A stretch of DNA of 64,000 bases, taken from positions 1 through 64,000 of the forward strand of contig NZ_JHVN01000015.1 of NCBI RefSeq assembly GCF_000620165.1, read 5' to 3'. The first letter of the stretch is position 1, and each line of letters begins with the position of its first letter. Both the position numbers and the translations under genes were made by a program. The notes below the pieces were generated by a model. The model ran no database searches, had not been told where the DNA came from, and saw only the letters and a program-made list of their open reading frames with translations. Positions 19,441-28,091 of the stretch are shown here, piece after piece. The DNA is from Anoxybacillus tepidamans PS2 (GTDB lineage Bacteria; Bacillota; Bacilli; Bacillales; Anoxybacillaceae).

Positions 19441-19863
19441 GTGACGAAAATCAATCATTTTAAAATCAATGAGGAAGGTTTGGAACGTTTCTTTGGAGCG
19501 CTGGAAGCAAAAATTATGAACTACATTTGGGCATCGGGGGAAGTCACCGCCAAAGACGTGCAGCAGCACATCAGCCTAGAAAAGCCGATTTCGGCGAATG
19601 CGGTGATGACGGTGATGAATAGGCTCGTCGATAAAGGGCATCTTCACAAAGAAACGAGAGGGCGAATTTCGTATTTTACTGCGGTGCAAACGAAAGAGCA
19701 ATTTTTATCCGAACAAACGAAATCGGTCACTTACGGTTTAATTGAGGAGTTTGGCGGATTGGCGGTAGCGCATATGGTTGATGCGATTCGCGATTTAGAT
19801 CCGTCCTTACTGCAAAAGCTGGAGGAGAAATTAAACGAGGCGAAAAGAAGGAATAGATCATGA
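19441..19863 (+). CDS. BlaI/MecI/CopY-family repressor
   Basis: A 140-residue winged-helix repressor. The DNA-binding half (LEAKIMNYIWASGEVTAKDV ... SANAVMTVMNRLVDKGHLHKE) and the C-terminal dimerisation helices match the family. GTG 19441 follows GGAGGAG. It lies behind two matching operators and overlaps an M56 protease gene by four bases. The BlaI-type repressor next to a BlaR1-like protease suggests induction by proteolysis. No CopY-type cysteine motif (CxCxxxxCxC) is visible at the C-terminus, so direct copper sensing is unlikely. Confidence 0.85.
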   Translation: MTKINHFKINEEGLERFFGALEAKIMNYIWASGEVTAKDVQQHISLEKPISANAVMTVMNRLVDKGHLHKETRGRISYFTAVQTKEQFLSEQTKSVTYGLIEEFGGLAVAHMVDAIRDLDPSLLQKLEEKLNEAKRRNRS

Positions 19864-20738
19864 GTTTGAAAAACAAGTCGAGAGCGGCATTGATAGTGAT
19901 TTTTCTATTTGGAGCATTTACGCTCGCAGAAATGGCGATATTTCTATTCCATCATCTCCACAGGATTATACGAGATTGGTTTATCCCTGATCATTTCATG
20001 GCGGTGGACGGTGGCATTTTCGTTCTTGGCACGGTGATCAGTGCATTTTTTATCTTTGTATTTGTCAAAACGGTTTGGCTCATTGCAAAGCAGATTCGGC
20101 TTTCTAGTAAATGGTATACAACATTTTTATTGCTAAAGGATGAGATCAGCACTGAAAGCCTCAACGTAAAATATCCAGAATTCAATAATCGAATTTTAGT
20201 GATAGAAAGTAGCGAGTTTATCGCGCTGACGATCGGATTTATCAAGCCAAAAATCGTGATATCCACGTTTGTCGCGAAACGTTTTTCAGATGAGGAGCTA
20301 CGTGCCATATTGCTTCACGAACAATTTCATTTGCTGCATCGGGACCCACTTAAACTCATGCTTGTTAAGATAGTTTCGGATCAAGTCGGTTATGTTCCGC
20401 TGCTCAAGCGTCTAGCCCAATATTATAACATTTCGCGCGAGCTGCTTGCAGACGGCTATGCAATGAGAAGAGGGAAGAATAACACTGCGATCGGTGCGGT
20501 ATTGTTAAAAGTAGCGAAAATGGGGGAAGGCGGATCATTTAGCGAAGGGGCTGCGCATTTTGCCCAGTCTTCCATTAATTATCGTATTTTGCAAATGATC
20601 GATCCCAATAAGTCTATTTCGATTCCTATTGTTACAAAAAAGTCATTTGTCCTTTCAGTCGTTTTGTTATTGATTAATTTTTATGCTTTTGCAGCATGTT
20701 TCGCAGACCAAACATTTTGCCACAAATTTTTGATGTAG
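19860..20738 (+). CDS. M56-family (BlaR1-like) membrane metalloprotease
   Basis: A 292-residue membrane protein with hydrophobic segments near residues 10-30, 50-76, and 260-285. The zinc site is HEQFH (153-157) with a downstream glutamate in SRELLADGYAM. It lacks the penicillin-binding sensor domain of true BlaR1. Coupled by ATGA overlap to the BlaI-like repressor, it probably cleaves or inactivates it upon a membrane or extracellular signal. What it senses is unknown; the next gene encodes a His-rich lipoprotein, hinting at metal. Confidence 0.82.
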   Translation: MSLKNKSRAALIVIFLFGAFTLAEMAIFLFHHLHRIIRDWFIPDHFMAVDGGIFVLGTVISAFFIFVFVKTVWLIAKQIRLSSKWYTTFLLLKDEISTESLNVKYPEFNNRILVIESSEFIALTIGFIKPKIVISTFVAKRFSDEELRAILLHEQFHLLHRDPLKLMLVKIVSDQVGYVPLLKRLAQYYNISRELLADGYAMRRGKNNTAIGAVLLKVAKMGEGGSFSEGAAHFAQSSINYRILQMIDPNKSISIPIVTKKSFVLSVVLLLINFYAFAACFADQTFCHKFLM

Positions 20739-20756
20739 AAAGGATGGAAGCGGAGA

Positions 20757-21608
20757 ATGAAAAAAGGAATCATGTTAGCCTTTTTAACCACTTTGCTGGC
20801 AGTAAGCGGGTGCGGCAAGACGAATAGTAGCCATGAACATCAACATATGAACCACGAAAACATGGAACAAAGTACAAATCATGAAGGAATGCATCATGAA
20901 ACAGAAGGAACAAAAAATGTAGTTACACAAATCGCTTGGAAATTTGCGGATACATCTTTAAAAAGCCACGAACCGACGAAATTAACCATTCAAGTGAGCG
21001 ATAAAGGCGGAAAGCCTATTCAAAATTTTGAGATTCAGCATGAAAAGCTAATGCATCTTATTGTAGTCAGTGAAGATTTATCTTATTTTGAGCACTTGCA
21101 TCCTGAATACAAAGGGAACGGATCGTTTACAACTGCCATTACCTTTCCTTCCGGGGGAAAATATAAGCTGTATGCCGATTATGTTCCAAAAGGAGGAAGC
21201 AAAGTCGTCAAAAATTACACGGTTGAAGTTCAAGGGGCAAAGGCGAAAACTGTAGCGCTGAAGCCGGATAAAAATTTAACAAAAGTGGTAGCAGGCAAGG
21301 AAATCACATTATCTTTTGACAAGTTGAAAGCGGGGCGTGAGGCGACGCTGACATTTCATTTTAAAGATAAAAAGACGGGCAAGTCGATTACGAATTTACA
21401 GCCGTACTTGGGCGCTGTCGGACATGTTGTTATTATTCGCGAGCATAGTTACGACTACTTGCATGTTCATCCAATGGACGAGCAAGCAAAAGGCCCTGAT
21501 GCTGTGTTTATGGTTCAATTCCCGAAGAACGGCATTTATCAAATTTGGGCACAGTTTCAACACGAAGGCAATGTGATCACTGTTCCTTTTACGGTGAAAG
21601 TATCGTAA
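20757..21608 (+). CDS. His/Met-rich putative metal-binding lipoprotein
   Basis: A 283-residue lipoprotein: signal peptide with lipobox VSGC (C19), then a linker with HEHQHMNHENMEQSTNHEGM, rich in His and Met as in copper-binding domains, followed by two beta-rich repeats (about 55-160 and 165-283) each containing a YxHxHP-like motif (YFEHLHPEY and YDYLHVHPM). The paired domains resemble FixH/YtkA-like folds. It is the third gene of the repressor-protease operon. A role in copper binding or delivery outside the cell is inferred. Confidence 0.75.
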   Translation: MKKGIMLAFLTTLLAVSGCGKTNSSHEHQHMNHENMEQSTNHEGMHHETEGTKNVVTQIAWKFADTSLKSHEPTKLTIQVSDKGGKPIQNFEIQHEKLMHLIVVSEDLSYFEHLHPEYKGNGSFTTAITFPSGGKYKLYADYVPKGGSKVVKNYTVEVQGAKAKTVALKPDKNLTKVVAGKEITLSFDKLKAGREATLTFHFKDKKTGKSITNLQPYLGAVGHVVIIREHSYDYLHVHPMDEQAKGPDAVFMVQFPKNGIYQIWAQFQHEGNVITVPFTVKVS

Positions 21609-21656
21609 ATGCTATGCTCTCCCCTTGAGCTCTTTGCCTCATAAACGAGCCGTTAG

Positions 21657-21688
21657 CACGTATCAAATCCCCTTTTCTTTCATACATT
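21657..21688 (+). promoter_or_regulatory. Possible SigE promoter of spoVR
   Basis: CATACATT (21681-21688) fits the SigE -10 consensus, with a weak CGTATCA-like -35 about 15 bases upstream. spoVR is SigE-dependent in B. subtilis. Only the -10 is convincing. Confidence 0.4.
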
Positions 21689-21716
21689 GAGGTAAGAGGA
21701 AAAGGGGGGAATGTGA

Positions 21717-23135
21717 ATGAAACCGGATGATTTAAAGGCGCTGGAGCGTGCGATCGCGGAGATTACGGAAATTGCTGAAGGGTTTGGGTTGGACTTTTAT
21801 CCAATGCGCTATGAGATTTGTCCCGCCGACATCATCTATACGTTCGGTGCATACGGCATGCCGACGAGATTTTCCCATTGGAGCTTTGGGAAGCAGTTTT
21901 ATAAAATGAAGCTTCAATATGATCTAGGTTTAAGTAAAATTTATGAGCTTGTCATTAATTCGGATCCGTGCTATGCGTTCTTATTGGATTCGAATTCATT
22001 AATTCAAAATAAGCTGATTGTGGCCCATGTGTTAGCACATAGCGACTTTTTCAAAAACAATGTTCGTTTCAGCAACACGAAGCGCGATATGGTGGAAAGC
22101 ATGGCGGCGACGGCGGAGCGGGTTAAACATTATGAGCATCAATACGGCAAGTTGGAAGTGGAAAAATTTTTAGATGCGGTGCTTGCGATTCAGGAGCATA
22201 TCGACCCGTCATTGCTTCGGCCGAAGTTGTCGTGGACGCTTGAAGACACGGAAGCGTACGAAGAGGAAGAGCCAGCGAAACCAACTCCGTATGACGATTT
22301 ATGGACGCTTGATAAACAGAACAAGTCGACGACGCCGCCGCGCAAAAAACGGCGGAAGTTCCCGCCGCAGCCGGAGAAGGATATACTATTGTTCATCGAA
22401 GAGTACAGCCGTGAACTCGAAGATTGGCAACGCGATATTTTAACGATGATGCGCGAAGAAATGCTCTATTTTTGGCCGCAGCTTGAAACAAAAATCATGA
22501 ACGAAGGCTGGGCTTCGTATTGGCATCAGCGCATTTTACGGGAGATGGATTTGACGAGCGACGAGGCGATTGAGTTCGCGAAGCTGAATGCAGGCGTCGT
22601 GCAGCCGTCGCGCACAAGCATTAATCCATATTATTTAGGTCTGAAAATCTTTGAAGATATTGAAGAACGGTGGAACAATCCGACGGAAGAGATGAAGCGG
22701 GCAGGCGTTAAGCCGGGCTCGGGCCGGGAGAAAATTTTCGAAGTGAGGGAACTAGATTCTGATATTTCGTTCCTTCGCAATTACTTAACGAAAGAACTTG
22801 TGATGCGCGAAGACATGTACTTGTTCCAAAAACAAGGAAAAGACTACAAAATTGTCGATAAAGATTGGGAGCATATCCGCGATCAACTTGTCAGCATGCG
22901 CGTCAATGGCGGCTTTCCATATATTACCGTCAATGACGGGGACTACATGCGAAACGGCGAACTGTATTTGAAACATTGGTACGAAGGCATTGAACTCGAC
23001 CTCAAATATTTAGAAAAAGTGCTTCCATACATTCACCAACTATGGGGGCGCACCGTCCACATGGAAACGGTCATCGAAAACAAGCCGGTACTGTTCACAT
23101 ACGATGGCAAAACGGTGCATCGGAAGTATATATAA
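21717..23135 (+). CDS. spoVR: Stage V sporulation protein R
   Basis: A 472-residue SpoVR protein, full family length. The N-terminal segment [20 protein letters not shown] and the block [13 protein letters not shown] are hallmark sequences. SpoVR is needed for normal spore cortex assembly in Bacillus; its biochemical activity is unknown. AAGGGGGGA precedes the ATG. An acidic and then Lys/Arg-rich linker (about 180-220) is a normal feature. Monocistronic with its own terminator. Confidence 0.95.
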   Translation: MKPDDLKALERAIAEITEIAEGFGLDFYPMRYEICPADIIYTFGAYGMPTRFSHWSFGKQFYKMKLQYDLGLSKIYELVINSDPCYAFLLDSNSLIQNKLIVAHVLAHSDFFKNNVRFSNTKRDMVESMAATAERVKHYEHQYGKLEVEKFLDAVLAIQEHIDPSLLRPKLSWTLEDTEAYEEEEPAKPTPYDDLWTLDKQNKSTTPPRKKRRKFPPQPEKDILLFIEEYSRELEDWQRDILTMMREEMLYFWPQLETKIMNEGWASYWHQRILREMDLTSDEAIEFAKLNAGVVQPSRTSINPYYLGLKIFEDIEERWNNPTEEMKRAGVKPGSGREKIFEVRELDSDISFLRNYLTKELVMREDMYLFQKQGKDYKIVDKDWEHIRDQLVSMRVNGGFPYITVNDGDYMRNGELYLKHWYEGIELDLKYLEKVLPYIHQLWGRTVHMETVIENKPVLFTYDGKTVHRKYI

Positions 23136-23136
23136 A

Positions 23137-23166
23137 AAGGGCTGCTGATTATTAGCAGCTCTTTTT
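23137..23166 (+). terminator. Terminator of spoVR
   Basis: AAAGGGCTGCT / AGCAGCTCTTTTT hairpin with T-run. Confidence 0.8.
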
Positions 23167-23191
23167 ATATATCGATGACACTCATGAAACT

Positions 23192-23434
23192 TTGGGTATT
23201 GTTATTTATCTCGGAAAATTGCTTCCGGCTTTTTGGAGAACGAATGAAGTGACACATGTGTTTTACACGGAGGAAGTGCAGCGCAAAGCGGAGCAACAGC
23301 TTGAAGCACACGAGAACATTCGCATCATCAAAATGAGGGTGCAAGATTGCCTTGAGAAAATCGAAAACAACGAAATCCACGATTCTGAACTTTGCTTTGC
23401 CGTGCTGCATGCGATGTTGAAAGGATATGTATGA
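23192..23434 (+). pseudogene. ORF of unknown origin, probably a 5'-truncated remnant
   Basis: An open frame of 80 codons that continues upstream without start codon or ribosome site (the sequence reads DDTHETLGIVIYLGKLLPA). The C-terminal part EEVQRKAEQQLEAHENIRII looks like a helical protein segment. I do not recognise a family; it may be the tail of a gene lost by deletion next to spoVR. Confidence 0.3.
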
Positions 23435-23470
23435 AAAAACTCAGTTTCACAAAAACTAGGCAACTTTTTC

Positions 23471-23509
23471 AAAACGCTTTCGTCTAATTGAGATGAAAGC
23501 GTTTTGTTA
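23471..23509 (+). terminator. Inverted repeat, probable terminator
   Basis: AAAACGCTTTC and GAAAGCGTTTT form an 11-bp stem with inner TCT/AGA pairing, followed by GTTATAC. It ends the remnant region before the next gene. Confidence 0.5.
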
Positions 23510-23528
23510 TACTTGCGGGAGGGATGGG

Positions 23529-23969
23529 ATGAAAAAATGGCTATTCGCTATTCTGTTATTGAGCGTTTTTGGTTTCGGCTATTGGATTATTAAAGAGTCT
23601 AAGCCTCCTGCGCCTCGGATTACAGTGGGAGCTACAAACATTCCTACAGCACAAGGCACCTACTGTTGGACAGGTTTGTTTAACGGTATGTGTGTCGATA
23701 TGAGTTCACCTATTGATATCATTCGCCACGAACGACTCCAACCCGTTGTGGTTTCTCCAGGGGCCGAATTGCGCATCGGCTTTCGGCGTGAACCGATCAA
23801 AGGAACGCTGGGGGTTCGTCAATGGATGAGAGAGGATGAAGCAGAAGACGTGAACTTAGTTGGAAATATGTTTAAAGCCCCTGAAACAAAGGGAATTTAT
23901 ATTTACGATGTATATGCAAGCTGGGAAAAAGGCGACGCGAGCCACGTTTTTGTGATTCAAGTAAAATAA
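23529..23969 (+). CDS. Secreted or membrane-anchored protein of unknown function
   Basis: A 146-residue protein with an N-terminal hydrophobic segment (residues 4-20) and no lipobox. Two cysteines occur in TYCWTGLFNGMCVDM and may form a disulfide outside the cell. GGGAGGG precedes ATG 23529. The rest is beta-rich without recognised motif. It is followed 25 bases later by a DUF4871-type lipoprotein gene, so the two are probably co-transcribed. Confidence 0.65.
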   Translation: MKKWLFAILLLSVFGFGYWIIKESKPPAPRITVGATNIPTAQGTYCWTGLFNGMCVDMSSPIDIIRHERLQPVVVSPGAELRIGFRREPIKGTLGVRQWMREDEAEDVNLVGNMFKAPETKGIYIYDVYASWEKGDASHVFVIQVK

Positions 23970-23994
23970 ACTATGGATGAGGAGGAGAGATTTC

Positions 23995-24483
23995 ATGAAA
24001 AAATTGTTTTTAGCATTGGCCGTGTTCGCATTATTAAGCGGCTGCCAAGAAAAAGTGGAAGTTGTCAAACACAGCGATGCAAAAGCGGTTGAACAAACGA
24101 AAAACAAAGCGCAGCGCCCATGGAAAGAAAGCCCATTGTTTCAGTCGGGAAGCTATACGATGCTCGGCGAAAACGGGCGACTCGGCTTTATTTATGACGA
24201 CAGTGAAACGATGAAGTTTTACCCGAACAAACCGCAAAAATATATGTGGCATTTTTGGGGAAAAGACGAAGAATTTGATGGCGACTTGAAAGTGATGGCA
24301 ACGCACGAGAAGGATGGCAAGCAAGTGACGGTTCTAAAAGGAGTGCCGTTTGCGGGCCCCCATAACGGAGCGGATCGCCATGTTCCTTCTACTATGTCTT
24401 TGCCTGAAAGCGGCATGTGGCGATTAGATGCGTATATCGGCGACAAGCTGTTTGGCAGCGTGTATATCAAAGTGTATGAATAA
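23995..24483 (+). CDS. Lipoprotein, DUF4871-like (YhfM-type)
   Basis: A 162-residue lipoprotein: signal peptide with LLSGC lipobox, a polar linker, then a compact domain with SGSYTMLGENGRLGFIYDD and MWHFWGKDEE, and a C-terminal MWRLDAYIGDKLFGSVYIKV, which resembles the DUF4871 domain of B. subtilis YhfM. GGAGGAGAG precedes ATG 23995. Function unknown; the preceding secreted protein may be its partner. Confidence 0.65.
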   Translation: MKKLFLALAVFALLSGCQEKVEVVKHSDAKAVEQTKNKAQRPWKESPLFQSGSYTMLGENGRLGFIYDDSETMKFYPNKPQKYMWHFWGKDEEFDGDLKVMATHEKDGKQVTVLKGVPFAGPHNGADRHVPSTMSLPESGMWRLDAYIGDKLFGSVYIKVYE

Positions 24484-24518
24484 AACCGCTAGCATGGTCG
24501 TGCCGGCGGTTTTCGTGT
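24482..24518 (+). terminator. Terminator of the lipoprotein gene
   Basis: AAAACCGC ... GCGGTTTT hairpin with a short T-rich end. Confidence 0.7.
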
Positions 24519-24566
24519 TTTGATAAAATAAGCTATGAGGAAATGATAGATGAAAGGGGCTGTACC

Positions 24567-24902
24567 ATGGGCAACATTGCAAGAACGCCGAATCCTCCGT
24601 ACTATGCGGTGATTTTTACTTCAGAGCGAACAGAAGGAGACAACGGATACGGAGAAATGGCGAAGGAAATGGTTCAATTAGCTTCCGAACAGCCAGGATT
24701 TTTAGGAGCCGAAAGCGTTCGGGATCAAAACGGAGTCGGAATTACCGTTTCTTATTGGGACTCGCTTGAAGCGATTAAAAATTGGAAAGAGCATGCGCGA
24801 CACCAACTTGCGCAAGAAAAAGGAAAAAAGGAGTGGTATAAGAGATTTTCGACAAGAATTTGTAAAGTGGAGCACGATTATTTTTTTGAGAGGGAATCAT
24901 GA
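24567..24902 (+). CDS. Antibiotic biosynthesis monooxygenase-fold (ABM) protein
   Basis: A 111-residue dimeric alpha-beta barrel protein. The pattern PPYYAVIFTSER, MVQLASEQPGFLGAES and TVSYWDSLEAIKNWKEHARH is that of the ABM family; the final histidine-containing helix often borders the active site. Relatives include YczJ-like and heme-degrading proteins, but the substrate is not predictable. AAGGGG precedes ATG 24567. Confidence 0.8.
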   Translation: MGNIARTPNPPYYAVIFTSERTEGDNGYGEMAKEMVQLASEQPGFLGAESVRDQNGVGITVSYWDSLEAIKNWKEHARHQLAQEKGKKEWYKRFSTRICKVEHDYFFERES

Positions 24903-24951
24903 TGCATAATAAGAATAGCCGCTAAAAACTTATGAAACGAAGGTATACTAT

Positions 24952-26040
24952 ATGTTCCAAAGCTTCTATCTTCTGAAACCGAGAGTCACCAAATCCGATA
25001 TTTTTTATAAAGTGTATGTGATGGAGGAGGCAATTTATTTTTTTAAAATCGCCGGCCAACTGTATAATTGGAATGCATATGAAAAACAACTTCCATTGCT
25101 GCTTGAAATTTTATGTTGGAAGTGGTTTAAAAAGGCTGAAAAAAAGCGGGCTTTGTTAGAGTCGGAATACGATTACAAAGTAAAGCATCAACAAATTAAT
25201 AATTTGATGCGAAAAAAGCCGAACTTTTTCATTCGCATAGAGGAAATCAAAGAAATAACGATTCAAGGAGAAGCGACAATCCACACAGGTTTTGCCGACA
25301 ACGGCACGGTCGTTTTGACCTTAGCCAACGGGGAAAGACATAAATTTATTATTCCGAAAAGTGTTGCGCGCGCTGCGATCGAAACAGCTTTAAAAGACAT
25401 GCATCCGCAATTGCCTGTTCGCGTTTCGCAAGGAATGTTAGCGGGGGAAGATGATGAAGCGATCGATCCAGCCGTGAAAAGATCGCTTCGAAAACGAATC
25501 AAAGCGCTGCTGTTCGGAGGATACGAGCCATTTCTGGACGTGAATGAGAAACTCACGTTATGGGGGAAAACATTGAATATTCTTTGGCTTCTTTTATTGA
25601 TGGTTTCGATCATAGCGTCGTACTTTTCCGTTTATTTGTTAAGAAGTATACCGGTGATCATATTAGGGATTGTCGGAATCGCCATTATATTTCGGAAAGA
25701 GTTTGGCAAGCAGCGGTATGTTCAATTCGTAATCGCCATCTTGATTATGTCAGTGTTTCGTGAATGGACTGATTTTCCATTTTATTTACAACGTGATTAT
25801 AAAGTAGCCGAAGGGATTCCAAGTACGCTGGAATTCCACTCTCCTCGGCGAAGAGCAAGCTATTGGGAAGTGGTAATAGACAACAAAGAATTTGTGATAC
25901 AGCAAAATCTGAATGAGAAGCTCGCTGGTCGCTGGTTTGTCATTCATTATTTGCCGTACTCAAAATTTGTTTTGAAATATAGCGTCTTGACAAAGAATGA
26001 AACCGAGAAAAAAGCGCAAAGGATGCAAGAGCAACACTAG
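24952..26040 (+). CDS. Membrane protein with N-terminal PH-like domain
   Basis: A 362-residue protein not assigned to a named family. Residues 1-170 are soluble and mixed, with a stretch typical of a bacterial PH-like barrel (about 85-140). A hydrophobic block of three or four helices lies at about 203-275, and the C-terminal 90 residues are soluble. No catalytic motif is seen. No strong ribosome site precedes the ATG (GAAGG is present at a fair distance), so the start is uncertain. Confidence 0.6.
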   Translation: MFQSFYLLKPRVTKSDIFYKVYVMEEAIYFFKIAGQLYNWNAYEKQLPLLLEILCWKWFKKAEKKRALLESEYDYKVKHQQINNLMRKKPNFFIRIEEIKEITIQGEATIHTGFADNGTVVLTLANGERHKFIIPKSVARAAIETALKDMHPQLPVRVSQGMLAGEDDEAIDPAVKRSLRKRIKALLFGGYEPFLDVNEKLTLWGKTLNILWLLLLMVSIIASYFSVYLLRSIPVIILGIVGIAIIFRKEFGKQRYVQFVIAILIMSVFREWTDFPFYLQRDYKVAEGIPSTLEFHSPRRRASYWEVVIDNKEFVIQQNLNEKLAGRWFVIHYLPYSKFVLKYSVLTKNETEKKAQRMQEQH

Positions 26041-26083
26041 TTTAGCGGTATACGAACAAAAATGGGGCTTAGGGTGTGCAGTG

Positions 26084-26138
26084 ACAAAAATAGTCACCGT
26101 CTCGAAGGTGAATCTGGTGCTTTCGAGAAGGTGACTAT
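26084..26138 (-). terminator. Long hairpin terminator of the CBO0543-type gene
   Basis: ATAGTCACC (26090-26098) plus TCTCGAA pair with TTCGAGA plus GGTGACTAT (26130-26138), 16 paired bases with one mismatch. On the minus strand it is followed by TTTTTG. Confidence 0.75.
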
Positions 26139-26149
26139 CCTTGTTCAGT

Positions 26150-26743
26150 TTACAGCAATGTTCCAACATATACTCCCGCTAAGAAAATGCTTAAAATTAA
26201 TATAAAATGAAGCAACAACCACGCCCAATTTCCGTAGCGGAACGCTTTTATGTGAATCGGTTTTCTTAAGTGGGGAGGAATGAGTCGGCCGCCGACATAT
26301 TCAAAAATAAGGAGATAAATCCACCAGGCGGCGTACGAATCGAATGTATCCCAAAACTTTTCGTACTGAATAATTTTCGTATATTCCTCAAGCAGTTTTT
26401 CCGCGGTGACGCCGAGATGGACCATTCCCCAATAAAACGGTATTTTCCACGCCCATCTTCTTGGACTGTATCGAACTCCTAGTAAAACGTAGTAAGGGAA
26501 GGTTGTTAATAAGGCGGTAAATGGAATTGTTAGAGCGCCGTTTAAAGGAGTGACGGGAAATTTATAAAAATCGAGGGCTAAAAACAATATGCATACAATA
26601 TTGGCCGACACTCCGCTAATTAAGTAAAGAAGTCCATATTTCCGCCAATCTAGTTTAATGATAAAATAAGAGCCGAAAATACTTCCTACAATGGCAACAG
26701 CCGTTACTATATATTCTAGTTCGTGCCGGATCAGCAAAGACAC
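26150..26743 (-). CDS. CBO0543-family membrane protein
   Basis: A 197-residue integral membrane protein with about five hydrophobic segments and aromatic motifs (RYSPRRWAWKIPFYWG, WWIYLLIFEYVGGRLIPP) typical of the CBO0543 family found in spore-forming Firmicutes. No function is known. It is a single gene facing the upstream PH-like membrane protein gene, with a strong terminator between. Confidence 0.65.
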   Translation of the reverse strand: MSLLIRHELEYIVTAVAIVGSIFGSYFIIKLDWRKYGLLYLISGVSANIVCILFLALDFYKFPVTPLNGALTIPFTALLTTFPYYVLLGVRYSPRRWAWKIPFYWGMVHLGVTAEKLLEEYTKIIQYEKFWDTFDSYAAWWIYLLIFEYVGGRLIPPHLRKPIHIKAFRYGNWAWLLLHFILILSIFLAGVYVGTLL

Positions 26744-26884
26744 TTTATATCCTCACCTTATCAATGTAAAAATGAAGCATTATTATCTATTCCCTATAAA
26801 AAATAAGCAGTTTGATATACATAACTATTATTTGCGAATCAAAATGTGGTTATTCCTTTTTATGTAAAATAACGAGAAAATGAA

Positions 26885-26928
26885 CCTCTACCACCTACAC
26901 TTCGTCAAGAGATGGGAGACTTCTCGGT
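26885..26928 (-). repeat. Palindromic relic related to IS200/IS605 ends
   Basis: The minus-strand sequence contains CGAAGTGTAGGTGG and is about 80 % alike to the hairpin at 33963-33996, in the opposite orientation. The same CCCAC...GTGGGAG plan closes the TnpB element at 307-337. No transposase is attached. The rest of 26744-27035 holds nothing I recognise. Confidence 0.5.
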
Positions 26929-27035
26929 AGATATATTAAAAATATGACATTAATTAACATCTTTTTTACAAATACTAAGTATTGAAGTGTGCAATGGCGT
27001 TGGTAGGAAAGGGTATATAAAATGGAGGGAAATTT

Positions 27036-27269
27036 ATGAATCATGTCACTGTATATACGACAACGACATGTTCTTACTGTGTCAAGCTAAAAAATTTTTT
27101 ACGAGAGCAAGGGATTCCATTTACTGAAGTGAATGTACAGCGCGACCGGGCCGCAGCAAGAAAGCTCGTAGCGAAAACAAACCATATGGGCGTTCCGCAG
27201 ACAGAAATTAACGGCCAATGGGTGTTCGGGTTTGATCCTGACGCGATTATGTCGCTTATTAAACAATAA
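27036..27269 (+). CDS. Glutaredoxin-like NrdH-type protein
   Basis: A 77-residue thioredoxin-fold protein. CSYC (residues 12-15) is the redox pair, and GVPQTEING the cis-proline loop with the family's usual TVP-like position. It lacks partners for glutathione and would be reduced by thioredoxin or bacilliredoxin systems. GGAGG precedes the ATG. It stands just upstream of the cst-type sulfur regulon and may serve it, though a separate promoter region lies between. Confidence 0.85.
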   Translation: MNHVTVYTTTTCSYCVKLKNFLREQGIPFTEVNVQRDRAAARKLVAKTNHMGVPQTEINGQWVFGFDPDAIMSLIKQ

Positions 27270-27333
27270 AACGAGACAGAACAACATCTGATGTCGTGTA
27301 ATTGGGTTGGAATAACGGGGGCAAACAGTCGTC

Positions 27334-27355
27334 TATATACCTAATATAGTATATA
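27334..27355. promoter_or_regulatory. Candidate CstR operator 1 (before cstR)
   Basis: TATATAC - 8 bases - GTATATA perfect inverted repeat upstream of cstR. It resembles the three other palindromes of this regulon, though its centre differs (AT-rich). Confidence 0.55.
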
Positions 27356-27449
27356 ATTGAAGGTATACATGCTATAATGTAGAGTAAGCAACGTTGCTTG
27401 GATAGATGCGATAATCATGACCGCTGAAACGGTAAAAGAGGTGTATGAA

Positions 27450-27710
27450 ATGGAATATAATAAAGAAATTAAAAACCGTCTTAAGCGAATTGAGGGGCAA
27501 GTAAAAGGAATCATTGCCATGATGGAACAAGGCAAAGACTGCAAAAGCGTTGTTTCCCAACTGGCTGCGGCTAGAAATGCGATCGATCGAGCGATGGCTG
27601 TTATCGTAAGTACAAATTTAGAGCATTGCATTAGAGAAAACATTGAAAAAGGGGAACAAACAGAACAACTGGTAAAGGAGGCAGTCGAGCTTTTAGTGAA
27701 AAGCCGTTAA
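27450..27710 (+). CDS. cstR: CstR-type persulfide-sensing repressor (CsoR/FrmR family)
   Basis: An 86-residue all-helical repressor starting MEYNKEIKNRLKRIEGQVKG, the CsoR-family opening. Cysteines C31 and C60 are at the positions that form the interprotomer sulfur bridge in Staphylococcus CstR, and the copper-binding His of CsoR is replaced (position 56-57 is TN). So it should sense persulfides, not Cu(I). AGAGGTG precedes ATG 27450; the frame could open earlier at 27417. It controls the adjacent sulfur genes, whose promoters carry matching palindromes. Confidence 0.88.
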   Translation: MEYNKEIKNRLKRIEGQVKGIIAMMEQGKDCKSVVSQLAAARNAIDRAMAVIVSTNLEHCIRENIEKGEQTEQLVKEAVELLVKSR

Positions 27711-27719
27711 AACAAGCCA

Positions 27720-27757
27720 GCGTCAACTCTTAAAGTAAGGGTTGACAATTTTTTTGT
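27720..27757 (+). terminator. Terminator between cstR and tusA
   Basis: GTCAAC-CTTA ... TAAG-GTTGAC hairpin followed by AATTTTTTT. Its right arm overlaps the -35 box of the tusA promoter. Confidence 0.65.
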
Positions 27758-27789
27758 ATTTTAATAATATACATATACAGGTATATGTA
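27742..27789 (+). promoter_or_regulatory. tusA promoter with overlapping CstR operator 2
   Basis: TTGACA (27742-27747), 17 bases, TAATAT (27765-27770): a near-ideal SigA promoter. The perfect palindrome TACATATACAGGTATATGTA (27770-27789) covers the start site, so bound CstR would block transcription. Confidence 0.8.
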
Positions 27790-27810
27790 ATAAAACAAGG
27801 AGGTGTATTC

Positions 27811-28038
27811 ATGAATATTGCTAAAATTGTTGATGCGAAAGGATTATCATGCCCAATGCCGCTTGTAAAAACAAAAAAGGCGATTGACGGGCTTGCTTCA
27901 GGTCAAGTGTTGGAAGTGCAAACAACCGACAAAGGTGCGAAAAGCGATTTATCCGCATGGGCACAAGCCAGTGGCCATAAGTTAATCGACATGAAAGAGG
28001 GAAACGGCGTCTTTACGTTTTGGATTGAAAAAGCCTAA
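27811..28038 (+). CDS. tusA: TusA-family sulfur carrier
   Basis: A 75-residue sulfur-transfer protein with the CPMP motif (C14) in KGLSCPMPLVKTKKAI, the cysteine that carries persulfide sulfur. GGAGGTG precedes ATG 27811; earlier in-frame starts lie within the operator. First gene of a persulfide detoxification set and a near copy of the N-terminal domain of the TusA-rhodanese fusion at 29281. Confidence 0.9.
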   Translation: MNIAKIVDAKGLSCPMPLVKTKKAIDGLASGQVLEVQTTDKGAKSDLSAWAQASGHKLIDMKEGNGVFTFWIEKA

Positions 28039-28054
28039 ATTTTTTTATTAATAA

Positions 28055-28074
28055 ATATACCTATACGGGTATAT
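28055..28074. promoter_or_regulatory. Candidate CstR operator 3 (before dsrE)
   Basis: ATATACC - TATACG - GGTATAT perfect inverted repeat, 18 bases before the dsrE start. Confidence 0.7.
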
Positions 28075-28091
28075 AGAAAGGAGGCAGCTTA

